DNA of 64,000 bases from Trichoplusia ni (GCF_003590095.1 NW_020799993.1:279262-343261), one strand, 5' to 3'; shown: positions 41,000-52,784, numbered from the stretch's first letter. Program-made: numbers and translations. The notes: generated by a model not told the origin, from the sequence alone.

Positions 41000-42268
41000 A
41001 TGGCACACATTATGGTATTGGATGACATAGATGAAGACATTTTTGTGTGTGGCCGTTGTAAGAGTGTGTTTTACTCCTTGCAAATATTCCTAGATCATAA
41101 AAGATTTAATTGTAGCAGTTTTACTGGAGAAAAATCCACAAATGCTGATAGAAGTGCCTTACAGCCTGTTACAGGAAGCAATTGTGTTTCTAGTAATATT
41201 GCAATATTATCGGAGAGTGAAAACCCTGGTATAAATACTACAAACCCTACAACAGCTGATGCTACTACAGAACAGATATGGCCTAAGGACCTTACATGTA
41301 CACTATGCAAGAAAAAATTCAAAAAGATAAAAAGTTTACTCACTCATATGAAAACGCACAGTGAGAAACCTTACCAGTGCCCTATTTGTGGCCGGTGTTT
41401 TCTTCAGAATTCTCATTTACAGAGACATATACCTTCACATAAAATGTTTCCTGATGGTGTTTTGGAAACCACAGCAAAAACTCTTGAGGTAGATCTACTA
41501 AGTTATACATGTCCATATTGTGATTTAATACTACCCAATTATAACCAGTACAGAGCACATCAGAAGACACATTCATCTCTTAAACAATACAGATGTATTC
41601 AAGGTGAATGCATGGCATTCTATGAAACAGTTGAAGGATTAATGCTGCATGTGACTAGCAATCATGTGAAGACAATTTATACTTGCCACATATGTAATTC
41701 TACTTTTAATTTACTTGAAGAAATTGCGATACATCATCAGGGTCACAGTCATCGTGGTAAAGAAAAGGCAACTGATATAAAGCTATTTAAATGTTCACAG
41801 TGTGATGCTAGATTTCGTAAATCTGAGAACTTAACTGTACATATGCTTACAGAAAATCATAACAAAATGTGTATACATTGTAATAAGACATTTGCTAGTG
41901 ATAAGAGACTGCGTCTGCATCTGCAAATCCATAGAAAACTAAAACCATTTCAGTGTACCATTTGTAATAGCAGTTTTCACATGAAGAAATATTTGTCAAC
42001 ACACATGCTGAAGCATGGCAACAGGCAGTTTCAGTGTCCTGTTTGTAAGTTCATGTTTAAAAGACAAGATTTGCTCCAGAGACATATGAAGAACCATCAG
42101 AATAAGAAAATGTTTAAATGCCCTTTTAAAGAAACATTGGATTGTAAGAAAGAATTTTGTCGCAGTGATAAATTAAAGTTGCATATTAAATGTCATACGA
42201 AAAATATGGCTAAGCTGACAAATAGTAAAGTCAAAGTTACTCAGGATGAGACTGCAGAGTTAGTATAG
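41000..42268 (+). CDS. C2H2 zinc-finger protein, ZNF341-like
   Basis: Uninterrupted 422-aa frame. I take ATG 41000 as the start because a splice acceptor ends at 40964, making the 26 upstream in-frame codons intronic. An N-terminal acidic stretch (DDIDEDIF) runs straight into an atypical C2HC finger (CGRCKSVF, residues about 16-36), an arrangement resembling the N-terminus of vertebrate ZNF341. A serine/threonine-rich linker follows. Ten further fingers lie at about residues 93-400; most are C2H2, two have long insertions (CIQGEC; CPFKETLDC), and linkers are mostly not the TGEKP consensus. Probable nuclear DNA-binding transcription factor. Human ZNF341 activates STAT3 and STAT1; transferring that role to an insect is not justified. 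Other poly-zinc-finger families (VEZF1-like) are alternatives. Confidence 0.85.
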   Translation: MAHIMVLDDIDEDIFVCGRCKSVFYSLQIFLDHKRFNCSSFTGEKSTNADRSALQPVTGSNCVSSNIAILSESENPGINTTNPTTADATTEQIWPKDLTCTLCKKKFKKIKSLLTHMKTHSEKPYQCPICGRCFLQNSHLQRHIPSHKMFPDGVLETTAKTLEVDLLSYTCPYCDLILPNYNQYRAHQKTHSSLKQYRCIQGECMAFYETVEGLMLHVTSNHVKTIYTCHICNSTFNLLEEIAIHHQGHSHRGKEKATDIKLFKCSQCDARFRKSENLTVHMLTENHNKMCIHCNKTFASDKRLRLHLQIHRKLKPFQCTICNSSFHMKKYLSTHMLKHGNRQFQCPVCKFMFKRQDLLQRHMKNHQNKKMFKCPFKETLDCKKEFCRSDKLKLHIKCHTKNMAKLTNSKVKVTQDETAELV

Positions 42269-42574
42269 GACACTAATGCACAGACTTATAATTTAAACAT
42301 GTAAGATTCTTGAATATCTATGTTTAACTTAGTATTTTCTTGATGCAAAACATTAAAACAATGCATATTGCACACTAGAAAATTACACCAATGCAACAAC
42401 TACTTTGAATAATCAAAAAAGTGTTAGAAAAGATAAAGTCAATAGTAGTTGTACTACCGTGCACATGAAAGGCTTCTTTCATAGACAGACAGCAATATTT
42501 AATTAACTAGTAAGTCAGTGGTGCCCTGGAACTGGTGTAGATTGGACACATTTAACAAAGCAAAAAAAATAAAA
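42269..42574 (+). other. Compact spacer between zinc-finger gene and ninaA
   Basis: Only 306 bp separate the zinc-finger stop from the cyclophilin start codon in the same direction. It must contain the 3' UTR of the former (candidate ATTAAA at about 42353) and the promoter/5' UTR of the latter. Nothing else seen. Confidence 0.5.
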
Positions 42575-44657
42575 ATGGAGTATCACAGTTCATTCATGAT
42601 TTTACTTCTTGTATCAACAAATCTATTACTTTGTGAAGTGAGTGTTTTGTAAAAACTTATATGTAGTCCATAATTTTGTGAAAAATTAGTGAAATTAATT
42701 ATTTTATTATTATTATTTTTTAAGTTCTTGTTTGACCTTCCTTAAGTATGTCTTTTTATAAATTTCAGGCTCGCCAGTTTCGTGTTACGGATCAAGTATA
42801 TTTTGACATAAAAACTGAAGAAAAAGATCTAGGTCGCGTCGTAATAGGTTTATTTGGAGACTTAGCGCCTAAAGCGGTGAAAAACTTTAAATCTCTGTCT
42901 ACCACTGGCATACAAGGGAAGTCTTATAAGGGCACCTCTTTTAACCGCATAATTAAAAGGTTTATGGTACAAGGTTGGTAAAATTATGTTTCAAGTAGCT
43001 CATACATTTCAATTTGAACTTTAACTAGTCTAGTTAAGTTATATATTTGTATTCACTGCATTTGAGCTTTTATTTGTGTTTTTAAGGTGGTGATGTAGTA
43101 GCAGACGATGGAACAGGTTCTATAAGTATATATGGAGAAACATTTGATGACGAGAATTTGGAGACACAACATACTGGCGCGGGGTTTGTCTCTATGGCAA
43201 ATAAAGGTATTTATCAAGGTACCAGATTTAAGATTTATAATTTTGCCCATAACATTTGATTAACTTTAATATTAATTGTTGTAGGTCCAAATACAAATGG
43301 CTGCCAGTTTCTTATTACAACAGTTGGAACACCATGGTTAGATAACCTACATACTGTGGTGGGAAAGGTACATACTTACTCAAAATGTACATTGTTATGA
43401 AACTCTGAAAGTCTAATTCTTCCAAGATTATTCTTACATGCTTCGTGATGCGCCAATAACTGGACTGTCATACTTTAAGGTCGATGCTTATGCTGCACAA
43501 AGATGCATCAAAATTCGTTCATTGATTCACCTTATGGACACAAAAGATCCACTTTCTAATGAACAGTAAATCACTTACTTTTAGTCTTTATGTTTTAGAT
43601 GTTTACTAATAATATATCTTAAATACAGGTTGTGGAAGGTCAGAATATAATACACATGGTGGAGCACACCCCTACGGATGTTGATGACAGGCCTACAGTG
43701 CGCGTGTACATCGCTGACAGCGGGCTGGTGCCAACACCGCAACCATACTACGTGTCTGACGACCCCTACGAGTGAGTATTAATTGTATTTAAGAATTATC
43801 TTAATTTGGTTAAAAATGGAATACTTGCAACAAATGGGAGAAGACCTTTGCCCCACAGTGTCATTGACAGTTGCAAAAAAGGATTCTCTATTTGGTGATT
43901 GACGATTGTATTGTAAAAACTAGAAGTCGTAACCACCATCTTCACTCACTCACTGTTGTCTTGTCTGTAAGGATTTGTTTGGTAGCGCGGTCATACAAAA
44001 CTCAACCTTAAAAGCTTTGAAATAGGCACTAATAAATTGTAAAAATGTGCGGAAGAAAATACAAAAATAATCCGTCTGAAATTAAACCTATTACATGCTT
44101 TCTTACATGGCTTCCAATAACATATCTTAGGCTTATTATAATTGGATTTATTTTATTAACAATATTAAAACACTTTTCGAAATAAGTTTTAAATCATAAA
44201 TGTATTGTACAGTTCGGAGTTTCTAGTTCCCTGGATGCCTGATGGAGATGTTGATCCATATAACAATTTACAATCTCTAAAAAGACTTTCTAAAAAGAAC
44301 CATCTTTCTTAACAGTACAATATTTTGATAGTAACTGTCGTGAGAATGATTCATTATTAAATGATGTAACGGTTTACTTACGCGTATTTATCGGGGTGTC
44401 GGGCTACCCTAGTACAATGTTTAATTATAATTCATTAAGTGAAAGAGATGGCGCTATCGAACATTGTAATTTTATCTCTGCCTGCCTGCCCGAAGTAATT
44501 TTAGAGTATATGATCGATTTGTGGGTACTATAATAATATATCTGATGCGTTTGTTCGCAGTCTGTGGGCGTGGATCAAAGCGTCAGCAGTGCCACTCACC
44601 ATGTCCTTCTCTATCCTCGGCTTCTTTCATTGGATGATGAGGAAAATGGAGATATGA
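42575..44657 (+). CDS. ninaA: Membrane-anchored cyclophilin (peptidyl-prolyl cis-trans isomerase), NinaA-type
   Basis: Secretory-pathway cyclophilin of 236 aa (fly NinaA is about the same length). Coding exons: 42575-42637, 42769-42973, 43087-43206, 43285-43367, 43629-43771, 44561-44657; phases agree at every junction. Exon 1 encodes only the signal peptide. The cyclophilin fold follows: FNRIIKRFMVQGGD carries the catalytic arginine and phenylalanine, then IYGETFDDENL, MANKGPNTNGCQF and WLDNLHTVVGKV (conserved Trp and His). The CypA Phe113 position is Leu here. The last exon encodes a hydrophobic helix (residues about 204-230) with the short basic end MMRKMEI, matching the C-terminal anchor of NinaA. 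In Drosophila, NinaA chaperones Rh1 rhodopsin through the ER and secretory vesicles; a similar role is inferred. A poly(A) signal lies at 44739. Confidence 0.9.
44213..44312 (+). CDS. Candidate alternative last exon of ninaA (soluble isoform)
   Basis: In the 789-bp intron between ninaA exons 5 and 6, an acceptor (TTGTACAG, ending 44212) is followed by 100 nt that are in the correct phase after exon 5. They encode a hydrophilic 34-residue end (DSEFLVPWMPDGDVDPYNNL, then a basic serine-rich run) before TAA at 44310-44312. Used instead of exon 6, it gives a 237-aa cyclophilin with no membrane anchor. A weak poly(A) signal ATTAAA lies about 45 bp downstream. The upstream pyrimidine tract is poor, and no transcript evidence is available. 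Confidence 0.45.
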
Positions 44658-44738
44658 ATAACTATGTACAATTTATGTTATTACCCAGTCACTTAAATAT
44701 ATCAATTTTATAAAGGAAGGCAATCTAAAATCACTCAA

Positions 44739-44744
44739 AATAAA
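44739..44744 (+). terminator. Poly(A) signal for ninaA
   Basis: AATAAA 82 bp after the stop codon. Confidence 0.6.
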
Positions 44745-44767
44745 AGTTTTGATTTAATCAATTTGTG

Positions 44768-44773
44768 TTTATT
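44768..44773 (-). terminator. Poly(A) signal candidate for the CD109-like gene
   Basis: AATAAA on the minus strand (TTTATT on plus), about 440 bp beyond the CD109-like stop. It is 24 bp from the ninaA signal on the opposite strand. Confidence 0.45.
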
Positions 44774-45215
44774 TTTAGTCACCATAAAAATCGGTAAAGT
44801 AAATATTGTTCCTTATAAAATATATAATATACCTAGTTCACTGTTCAAATAAATATTTACAATAGCTCTTATTATACACTAGTATGTATAAGTTCTATAA
44901 ATTAGTCCTTTTATTGTAAAACAATCTTATTTATGTATATTAACAATGATTGGTAAGCATATTATTGATATTATTTCGAATTTTTAACTACCTGTAATAA
45001 TTATGCTGTTCATTTTTAGTTGAAAGCAGATTTTTGTGAGTTGAGTTGACTTGAATTGAGTTATCAAACAAAAGTATTCATTTTGTAAATGAAACGTAAA
45101 ATTCATACTACTTCGCCAAGATTAAATTTCGGCTTCAAGTTTATACTGTTCAGTGATTTCTGATTTACACACTATACAGCATTGATATAATTGTTTAGTA
45201 TTCTTGAATACAGTG
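44774..45215 (-). other. 3' UTR of the CD109-like gene (inferred)
   Basis: AT-rich, no coding frame, between the stop codon at 45216-45218 and the candidate poly(A) signal. Its extent is inferred only. Confidence 0.5.
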
Positions 45216-48200
45216 CTACAGCAGTAAGAGCAGCGCAGTGAGTAGTACCGCGGCGGGTGTGAGCAGATGCGTGTGCGCGGCGTCGGGCGCAGCAGGTGCG
45301 GCCTGGTCGGCGGTGCGCTGCGCCGCGGCCCCGCAGGCGCGCGCGCACGACTCCCACACGCGGCACACGTCGCACGCGCTCGCGCCCGGCGCCGAGAAGA
45401 ACACGCGCGCGCGGTGACCTGCGCAGAGAACATGGGGTCAAGTAATCGGATAATGTTAGGAGGCTAATGTTTTTGAATATTTTTTTGGCTATACCAGTGG
45501 ATTTTCAGCGGTATACGTTCCACATAGGAATTAGTTTTAAGTTGTTAAAAGCATACAAAAAAAGTCGAAAGATTTTCTTTTTCTCCACGCTTGACTTTCA
45601 CGTAAGGATTCAGCTGCAATATGGTAGTGTTAATGTATACCTACGTTTAAATACTCTAAAGCGCAGAATATGAGATTGGGGTATACCAATTTCAGTGTCA
45701 AAACTGGTTTATCTATTACAAGGTGTCAAAACCACAAGCTGTAGAAAAATGCGCTATCAGAAAATCCCATAAACCTAACAACTCCATGACTAGATAGAAG
45801 ATGAATTAGATATGAATGGGGATTTTGTCAGCTTATTTAATTAGGAACCTGGCTACTGTACAACTTAAGCAACATAATATAATAATCTTGTGTACTAACT
45901 GGAGTCATACAAGTCGTGCAGCGTGGCCCAGGCGGGCCGCTGCCTCGCGACGGGCAGCGCGCGCGGCGCGGCCAGCGTGGCGCAGCGCTCGGGCCGCGCG
46001 GCGCGCACCGCCGCCCGCACCTGCGCGCCGCCCGGGGCCACGCGCGCCCACACCACGTGACGCGCCGCCTGGGGACAACAGGGACGAGGAAGGTGTAAAA
46101 TGTTGTAAGTCATCCTTAAATGTAAGTCATCATTATGGGTCCCCCCAAAAAACATAAAACTCAAGGTAGAGAAAGATGCACTTCTACAAACATTGTCGTT
46201 GCTATCAATTAAATTCGAAGGTTATATTATTTCGATTTATCACTCTTCCATTCAAGTTGTCGATCGTTATTGCTTGATACTATTTTAAAACAAGTCAAGG
46301 AACGAAAGCATAAATCGATTATATTAAAATACTTTTCTGAAAACCGCACACAAATTGCTTCAGACAAACGCGAGAAAATCACGGTCAACAATCGGAAAAA
46401 CAATCGAGCTAAAAACCTGTTTTTTTTAGTCACTTAAAAAATTATATAGCATTAAAAATGAGTATAATAAAAGAGCCACTTAAGATCTGTAGCAAATAAC
46501 GGTATACCTAAATATTACAGTTCACTCTTTGATTCATACAAACTTACCGTTAATTCTGTGAGTGTGTTGATATCAGCAACGTATCCAGATGGAAGCTGCA
46601 CTGTGAGGAGTGTTAGCCCGCTCTCAGTCTCGTTCCCTTGTGCTACAAATCTGAAGATGCACAAGAATAATATTGATGGTAGATTATTGATTTGTTTAAC
46701 CGGTAAAACATAATTAAATTTTAGAATCATTCTTTGTTTGCCTTGTTTCCTGTCTATTATTTCAACTGAATTTCAGATATTATATTCTACAATATTTTTA
46801 AGTGAAACTTCTTTTGCGACTTCGACAGAGAGTGAATGCGCCGCATTCGTATTCATTTCCAGATGATGAAGTTTCACTGCTTCCCCGCGGAGCTTCTTCC
46901 ACGTCCTCCATTTTTTTTGTATAGTTACTTTTAACACCACGACAAGTCTATAACATATCACATTATAAATAATTCGTAGTTATTGTTACCCGAAGCAGAT
47001 GGAGAGTTGCAGTCGGTCCTTGGTGGAGACCTGGTCGACGCGCGGGTCGAGCGTGTACCGCGGCCAGGCGGCCGTCACGTTGGTGGCCGCGCGCGTGCCC
47101 ACGCCCAACAGCGCCAGCCCGCGACCCTCCGTTACCGCCGATACTGAGCGGCTGCTGCGGATCTGTGGAAGAGGTAGAGCCTTAGGTAATAGAAAAATAT
47201 AAAGAGTCTTCTTTGAGCGAAAGGTTATGTTTTGTGTGTATTGTTTGCAACGGAAAGTATTGATAAGGGTAATATGTGAATTTAGCTATATATAACATAG
47301 TAATATAGCTTGTTATGGGAGCGATTTCGTTCGAAGAAACGCACCTATGTTTTAAAAGTGCCTGGAAAATGGCCTATTTGAAATGGAAACTTCAGATCTT
47401 GATTTTAGAAATTGACTTTGGCCAGTAGTCCTTGGATATATCCATCGAGTTTTCTATGTGATTCTTTGAATTGGCAAAACTATTATAATGATTAATCGAT
47501 TAACATGAAAAAAAACGAACAATGCTTACTGCAAACAAAAAAACCCTTGCTGAGTTCATAGTGTACAAAAGAATATAGGATAAAACAAATTCATTTCAAA
47601 GCATAAATCTTAAAATGCAATTAAAAAAACCTGCAAGCGAATGGAGAATTTCGCCACGTTTAAAAATATTTAAAGTACTTAAGTAGTTTAAGTTTACCGA
47701 TTTGGTTTGAATGACGAGGGCATTGTTGTCGCCGATCTGGAACTGTCTCGTATCTTCAGATCCCGTCTCGTTCACCGACACTCGGAGCTTCGATGTCGTT
47801 TTACAGTTTCTGCGTACTGCGCTATCGCGTCAATCTGAAAGGTATTGTCACTTTTGTTGTTGTTATAAAATTTCTTACACTCTACAGATCACCGCAAGAA
47901 TTCGCGTCAATGGGCTGATGCGCTCTGATATCCCGTTGGTCTAGGTTACCATACTAATAACCACTGTACGCTACTTGCCCGTTCCCCGTGTAAATCAAGC
48001 ATTTCTGGTATTTATTAATGCTTGTTCTGAGCTTGGCTGCTCTTGTTACTTCGCTTACTGCTTAACTCACATACCATTAAAGACGTTATAGAAAGAAATA
48101 GGAAAACTTACAACTTCAGGATCGGGGTTAACAGGCAGATAGGCAGACTTCAGTAGGTAGCGCACGACGGGCGAGGCTTCCTCCACGAGGCGAGCCCCTA

Positions 48201-51200
48201 GCATGGCGCGCAGCCCCCACGCCGCTGTGTTGGCCTCCAGGCTGTTGCCCTTCAGCCAGGGATTCCGCCACTCGTTACCAGATAATGTCCGGGACCAGAA
48301 TAAAGTGGAGCCTGTGTGTAGTCAGAAAAAATGCTTGGCAGTTTGAACAAAAGGATACGTAAAGACATAAGCAAAAAAAAAACTGTAGATAGATAAAAGG
48401 TTGTTCCGATAGATTTGAATGGGTGAAAATGATGTTGGTCGTTTAATTTATTAAATATTCTATTCTTATTAATTACGTCTACTACTGGCGAATACTAATG
48501 TGAAGTTTTTTGCCATGTCGTGTCGTACCAAGTATTCCCATACATCTTCAATTGCCTATAGCTAACTAACTGCTCTGCTATAACTGCACTTACCTGTAGT
48601 ATTAGCGTATTTGTCCATCATTTCCAGTGTCTGTGTGAGTTGAGGGTGTCTCGCTACAGCCAAAGCTCCTCCGATGACGGCCAGTGAGTAAGCGTCCAGT
48701 TCAGGGGATAATCCTTTTACTACGAAGTCTAATGCTTTGTTGATGTTGTTTTTGTAAAGAACTTCGCTGCCCTAGAAAACAACAGATCTTTTACAAAATA
48801 AGCTGCAACATTTGTTCTCTCGGATCTGGTCTTTTGCAGGGAAAAGGCCTTAATTAAAGGCCTTGGATTTTTGTGGTAGTCACCTACACGTTAAGAATTA
48901 TTCTGTATACGTAATATACTTGGAATTGGTAAGTTACCTTGGCCTGATGCAGGGCAAGCATGGCTTGCGCAGTAAGTGGCAGCAGTGCTTGTGCGTGTGG
49001 GTCGTTGCGGCCAGTGGTCTGCGGGGGCCAGCTGCCGTCAGTCTGCTGCGCGTGCGCAAGCCACACCGCCGCCCGTCGTGCTGCTTCTGGTTCTACTGAT
49101 ATGTAACGCGAACAACGGGATAGCCATCTTGCGGCTACTGCTGTCATCCTGTAAACCATGATGAGTTGAAGACATGTAAGTAACTAAGTAAGATCAGTGA
49201 AATCACTTGATTGAGGAACTGTGAGACGGAGATTAAAGTTTCCGGGGATTTAAAGGCAAGATGATAAAAGGAAAGTAAGGTTTGAAAGCACTTACCATAC
49301 ATTTCCTTGAGCGTCTGCGTCAATTTCAGCTGCAAAAGATCCGTCAGGTCTGCGGTACGCCATAAGTCGCTGATAGCCATTGGATGCTAGTTCTCGCACT
49401 TCCTTCGTACTCGCTACTTCCTCTTGACCTGTTGCCTGCGGATGAAATGTATGTTATTGTGACACTTAACAATAGATATGAACTATCCATTTTTAAGTTC
49501 ACATTTTACCCAGACCGAAAGATATTTTTTTAAGATTTGGCATCGCCATTTACATTAACACAAAAAAAAAACAGACGTGTCCGTCCAAACCGAAATACTG
49601 ATTACAGCACAGAATTGGAGGCCGTTTTTGCATGGACTTGCATTGAATTACCTGTAAGTAGTCAAGCAGTACGCAGGCGAGTGCGAGTGGTCTGGCGGCC
49701 TGAGCAGCGTCAGTAGCGGGCGCGGGGGGCTGCTTGGCGGCCTGCAGGGCCCCGGCCAGCAGGTCGCCGCCCGCCTGCAGCCACGTCTGCCCCGCGCGCT
49801 GGCCCGCCGGGACCTCCAGCGTGAGGTTGGCTCGGGCTACGCCCCGCCGGGCGTCTAGCAAGCCCCACGTGAATAACTCCTCTTCGTAACCATCCTGGAA
49901 TCAAGTAAATATCTTTGTAGACTTGTTGACTTGAGGTCGATGTTATTTCGTTCCAAAGGTATTTTGTTAATTCCCAAAAAGTATACATCCATAAATAGTC
50001 GAAGATTATAGTCACATCTTACGATATGCATAATTAATCAGTTGCCTGTAAAGCGTTTGAAAGTCTTCCTATTGAACAAAAACAAACAATTATAATTTTC
50101 AATTTACCTTAACTTGAATGGATCTGAAGAGCGAGTCAGAGACGCCGTTACCACTAGCTTCAATGATGATAGGCGCATTTCCGCTGCGTATCACCGTCAA
50201 CAGGAAGGCGGTGCTCACTGACCCACGTGCTGGCACTGTTACACGTACTCTTCGGAAGAGCTCGATTTCTTGAAAAAAAAAATGTAACAATTATGTACAA
50301 TTTCAAATCATTATTAAAATATCTGACCTTTGCTGCCGATAAGGTCAGGATGTTAAATGAGGTATAAACAGATCTTTAGTTTTGTGAGCACTTACTTTTC
50401 TGCGAATCAAGTTCGTTGTCGAGAGGTTCGAATTCGAAATATAAGTCGCTGTTGTAAAACGTGACCTCGACTGAAGTGTCCACTGCGAGCGTAGTCTTCA
50501 AAATAATCACTGCAGCCACTGTCTCGCCCTTCTGCAGAGTCGTTGGGAGTTCGGCAGACAAGGACAGTGGGACAGAGGTTGTGAACTTTTGCGGCGAAGC
50601 CAGACCAAGACCGAGGGTTGGGTGGACTGAAAACGCTCCAATTGAGAATTCTCCGGGCGTGACTGGTGTCCAGCGTTCTTTTGCACCGGTTCCATCATTA
50701 CTGCAACAAAACATGATGATGAATTTGAATAATGATTTTTTGTTTTTTTAGCTAGACTTGATAGATTTACAAACTGTATAATTACCCAATAGTAAGATTG
50801 GCCACCATCCACGTAGGTTGTGGTGTGACCGTAAGATAGTATCTAGGAGAAGGCGGAGGAGGAAGTCGACTGAAAGCATACGGTCCTGCCTGTGGTGCTC
50901 TGGTTCCAGTTTCCATTGGAGATTCAGTCGGGAAAGAGCCTAGAATAAGAAATTATTAGTTTTTTTATTCATTTGAAAAGTAAATATGACTAAAAACTAT
51001 TTGTGGTAGAATTTTACCATCTGGGTTGCTTTTCACAACAGCACCATCTGTGAGTATCACCACTCCTGCGTTCTGGAAATCAAAGTTATATTATTGATTT
51101 TCTACTAAAAGTATAAGATTTTACTAAGCCAAGATTTAATTCGTTTAGCTTACTTTAAATACGTCTGAAGTGGTGTAACCTCCCAAATCCAAGCCCATTC

Positions 51201-52333
51201 CTGGAAGATGATCATCGTTCTTGAATAGCGAGTGTGATAGACCATTGAAGCTCTCGACTTCCCGCTCAACCTGGAATAAAAACGACATTATTCTAACTAT
51301 TTGCTTGCTTCTGATATATTTTCGATATGTGATATTTGCACTGCGACCCCTGAGATAGGAAATGTTGACTCCAAAAAGATATGTGAAAATGATGACATAT
51401 CCTACTTACAGAACAAATGATATAAATATGAACCAATAACTCAGTATTTTTCGGAATTACTTACGGCGAGCATGTTAAGTCCACTACCGAGTCCATTGTG
51501 ACTGGCCAGTCCTGCTTGGATTGCGTTTACGTCTTCTGCCAGCAGACCAACTATGGCACCAGCATCGCCTGTCACTTTAAGTTCTACTAAAGTATTAGGA
51601 CGAGTTCCTGCGCCTGTGCTCGATACTGGAGATACGGCAATCTGTAGAGTAATGCTGGGTCTTTAAGGTTCAAATCCCGGCACGCACGAATGTTTTCAAA
51701 GCCAAGTATGTTTATAATCACAGGTATATTAAATAACAGCGGGCTAAAAACTGAGTTAATTTTTATTCCGACTTCAAAAGGAATGAGGTTTCAGGTCATT
51801 TCGTCATGACTTTTTATTATTATATCAGAACTTCGGACTGGATGAACCGATTTTGTTGTTTTTTTTTTCATTTAAAGTGAAATAGCTGTCATTTTGTACT
51901 TTTTCTATCGAAGTCGGTTATATATACAACCGACTTCGATATATTCGTTAGAAAAATATTATATCAAGTTTAGTTAATTTTTATTAGTGGTCCAATAAGC
52001 AAAGCTAGGAATCGTTTAAGCCTTAATCACTTATTCACCTCGTTTTGCAGTAGATTTCCTTGCGGCGCGTATACGGCCGCTGAAAGCACTTTGTTAACAT
52101 CAACACGTGGATACCACGCCACAATGACGCAACCTGGAGACATGCGTGACGTCACTGATACAGTCACATCTACGCTGCGACGAGCTGGACTCAGCTGTAA
52201 CAAGATTAAGTTTCTGTTTTAAAGGTCAAGGTTAAAAGGTCCTGTTTTAAATAATATTGAATAAATTAAACCAAACTTACCTCTACAGTCTTCGCTACAA
52301 TAATATCGCCTCTCCCTATAACGACATAGTGAA
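45216..52333 (-). CDS. CD109/TEP-like alpha-2-macroglobulin family protein, C-terminal 977 aa, thioester motif absent
   Basis: Eighteen exons on the minus strand: 52333-52281, 52194-52039, 51641-51465, 51270-51154, 51072-51018, 50939-50786, 50700-50396, 50268-50108, 49894-49652, 49435-49296, 49148-48938, 48771-48594, 48311-48112, 47834-47698, 47162-46990, 46650-46548, 46068-45900, 45418-45216. The order matches the family: macroglobulin strands with HYVVIGRGDII and MSPGCVIVAWYP, a bait-like middle, an alpha/alpha thioester domain (NGYQRLMAYRRPDGSF, WLAHAQQTDGSW, LDAYSLAVIGGALA), then a receptor-binding-type domain (TLLTVQLPSGYVAD). The GCGEQ thioester is missing: between GDLLAGALQ and RPLALACVLLDYL there is only an Ala/Pro-rich stretch. 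The last exon is Cys-containing and ends in LLTPAAVLLTALLLLL, a GPI-anchor type tail as in CD109. Exon 47834-47698 is 137 nt where its neighbours' phases require a multiple of three, giving a premature TGA. The N-terminal part (about 450-500 aa expected) is not visible. Confidence 0.85.
51650..51720 (+). repeat. tRNA-derived SINE fragment in CD109-like intron
   Basis: GGTTCAAATCCCGGCACGCAC at about 51668-51688 is a B-box-like motif with the downstream phrase typical of a second lepidopteran SINE type. It is truncated, with no matching A box. Confidence 0.5.
51755..51945. repeat. Repeat fragment with perfect 14-bp hairpin
   Basis: The block begins TTCCGACTTCAAAAGG and includes a GATGAACCGATTTTG phrase, both typical of a dispersed lepidopteran repeat. 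It ends in a perfect inverted repeat: left arm 51906-51919 (TATCGAAGTCGGTT), 8-nt loop, right arm 51928-51941. GAAGTCGGTT is the terminus of that repeat family, so the hairpin may be two abutting element ends. Confidence 0.6.
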
Positions 52334-52340
52334 CTAGATC

Positions 52341-52784
52341 CAAAAAGGTGTAAAAAAAAATAATATTAATATAATAAAAGTTTTACTACAAAGAAAATGC
52401 TCTAACGGAGTATAGATAATTCTATTAGTACTACGCGCAATGGTGTCGATCGTTACACGAGTTCGGTTCATGTTGTTTTAATTCATCGGAAAAAAGTAAA
52501 TAAATAGTAAAAAGGTATGAAAAAAATAATAAAATAACATATAAAAAATATAATACTACTTTTAGTACAAAGAAAATGCCCGAACGGAGTATAGATAAAT
52601 AATCCGAGTTGTCACTATGGTCGATAGATGGCGTTGGGATCGAAATAGATCGCGCTATGGTTTCGTTACACGCATTTGGTTGGGTATCGGCCGAGCGCTT
52701 CGGTACCGTCGTGGTAAAATTGTATTGTCGGTTGTATGGTCGTTTATGTGGATTGGTCCTGTTTCGTAAATTCTAAATTGGTTC
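52341..52784. repeat. Older repeat, two diverged tandem units, interrupted by copia
   Basis: Unit 1 (about 52341-52490) and unit 2 (from about 52511) share AAAAAGGT, poly-A/AATAAT, TACAAAGAAAATGC, CGGAGTATAGATAA and CGTTACACG. Unit 2 is longer, and its continuation (TTCTAAATTGGTTC) is cut by the copia insertion and resumes at 57519. The pyrimidine tract of the first visible CD109-like exon lies at its left edge. Confidence 0.6.
52780..52784. other. Target-site duplication (left), GGTTC
   Basis: Five bases repeated exactly at 57514-57518 on the other side of the copia element, as expected from integrase-mediated insertion. Confidence 0.9.

Noticed and set aside
47698..47781. A shortened exon 14 of the CD109-like gene using a downstream AG at about 47788 to restore frame
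   Set aside because: That AG has no pyrimidine tract and would delete the conserved IDAIAQYAE helix, whereas the acceptor at 47835 is good; a single missing base explains the data better.
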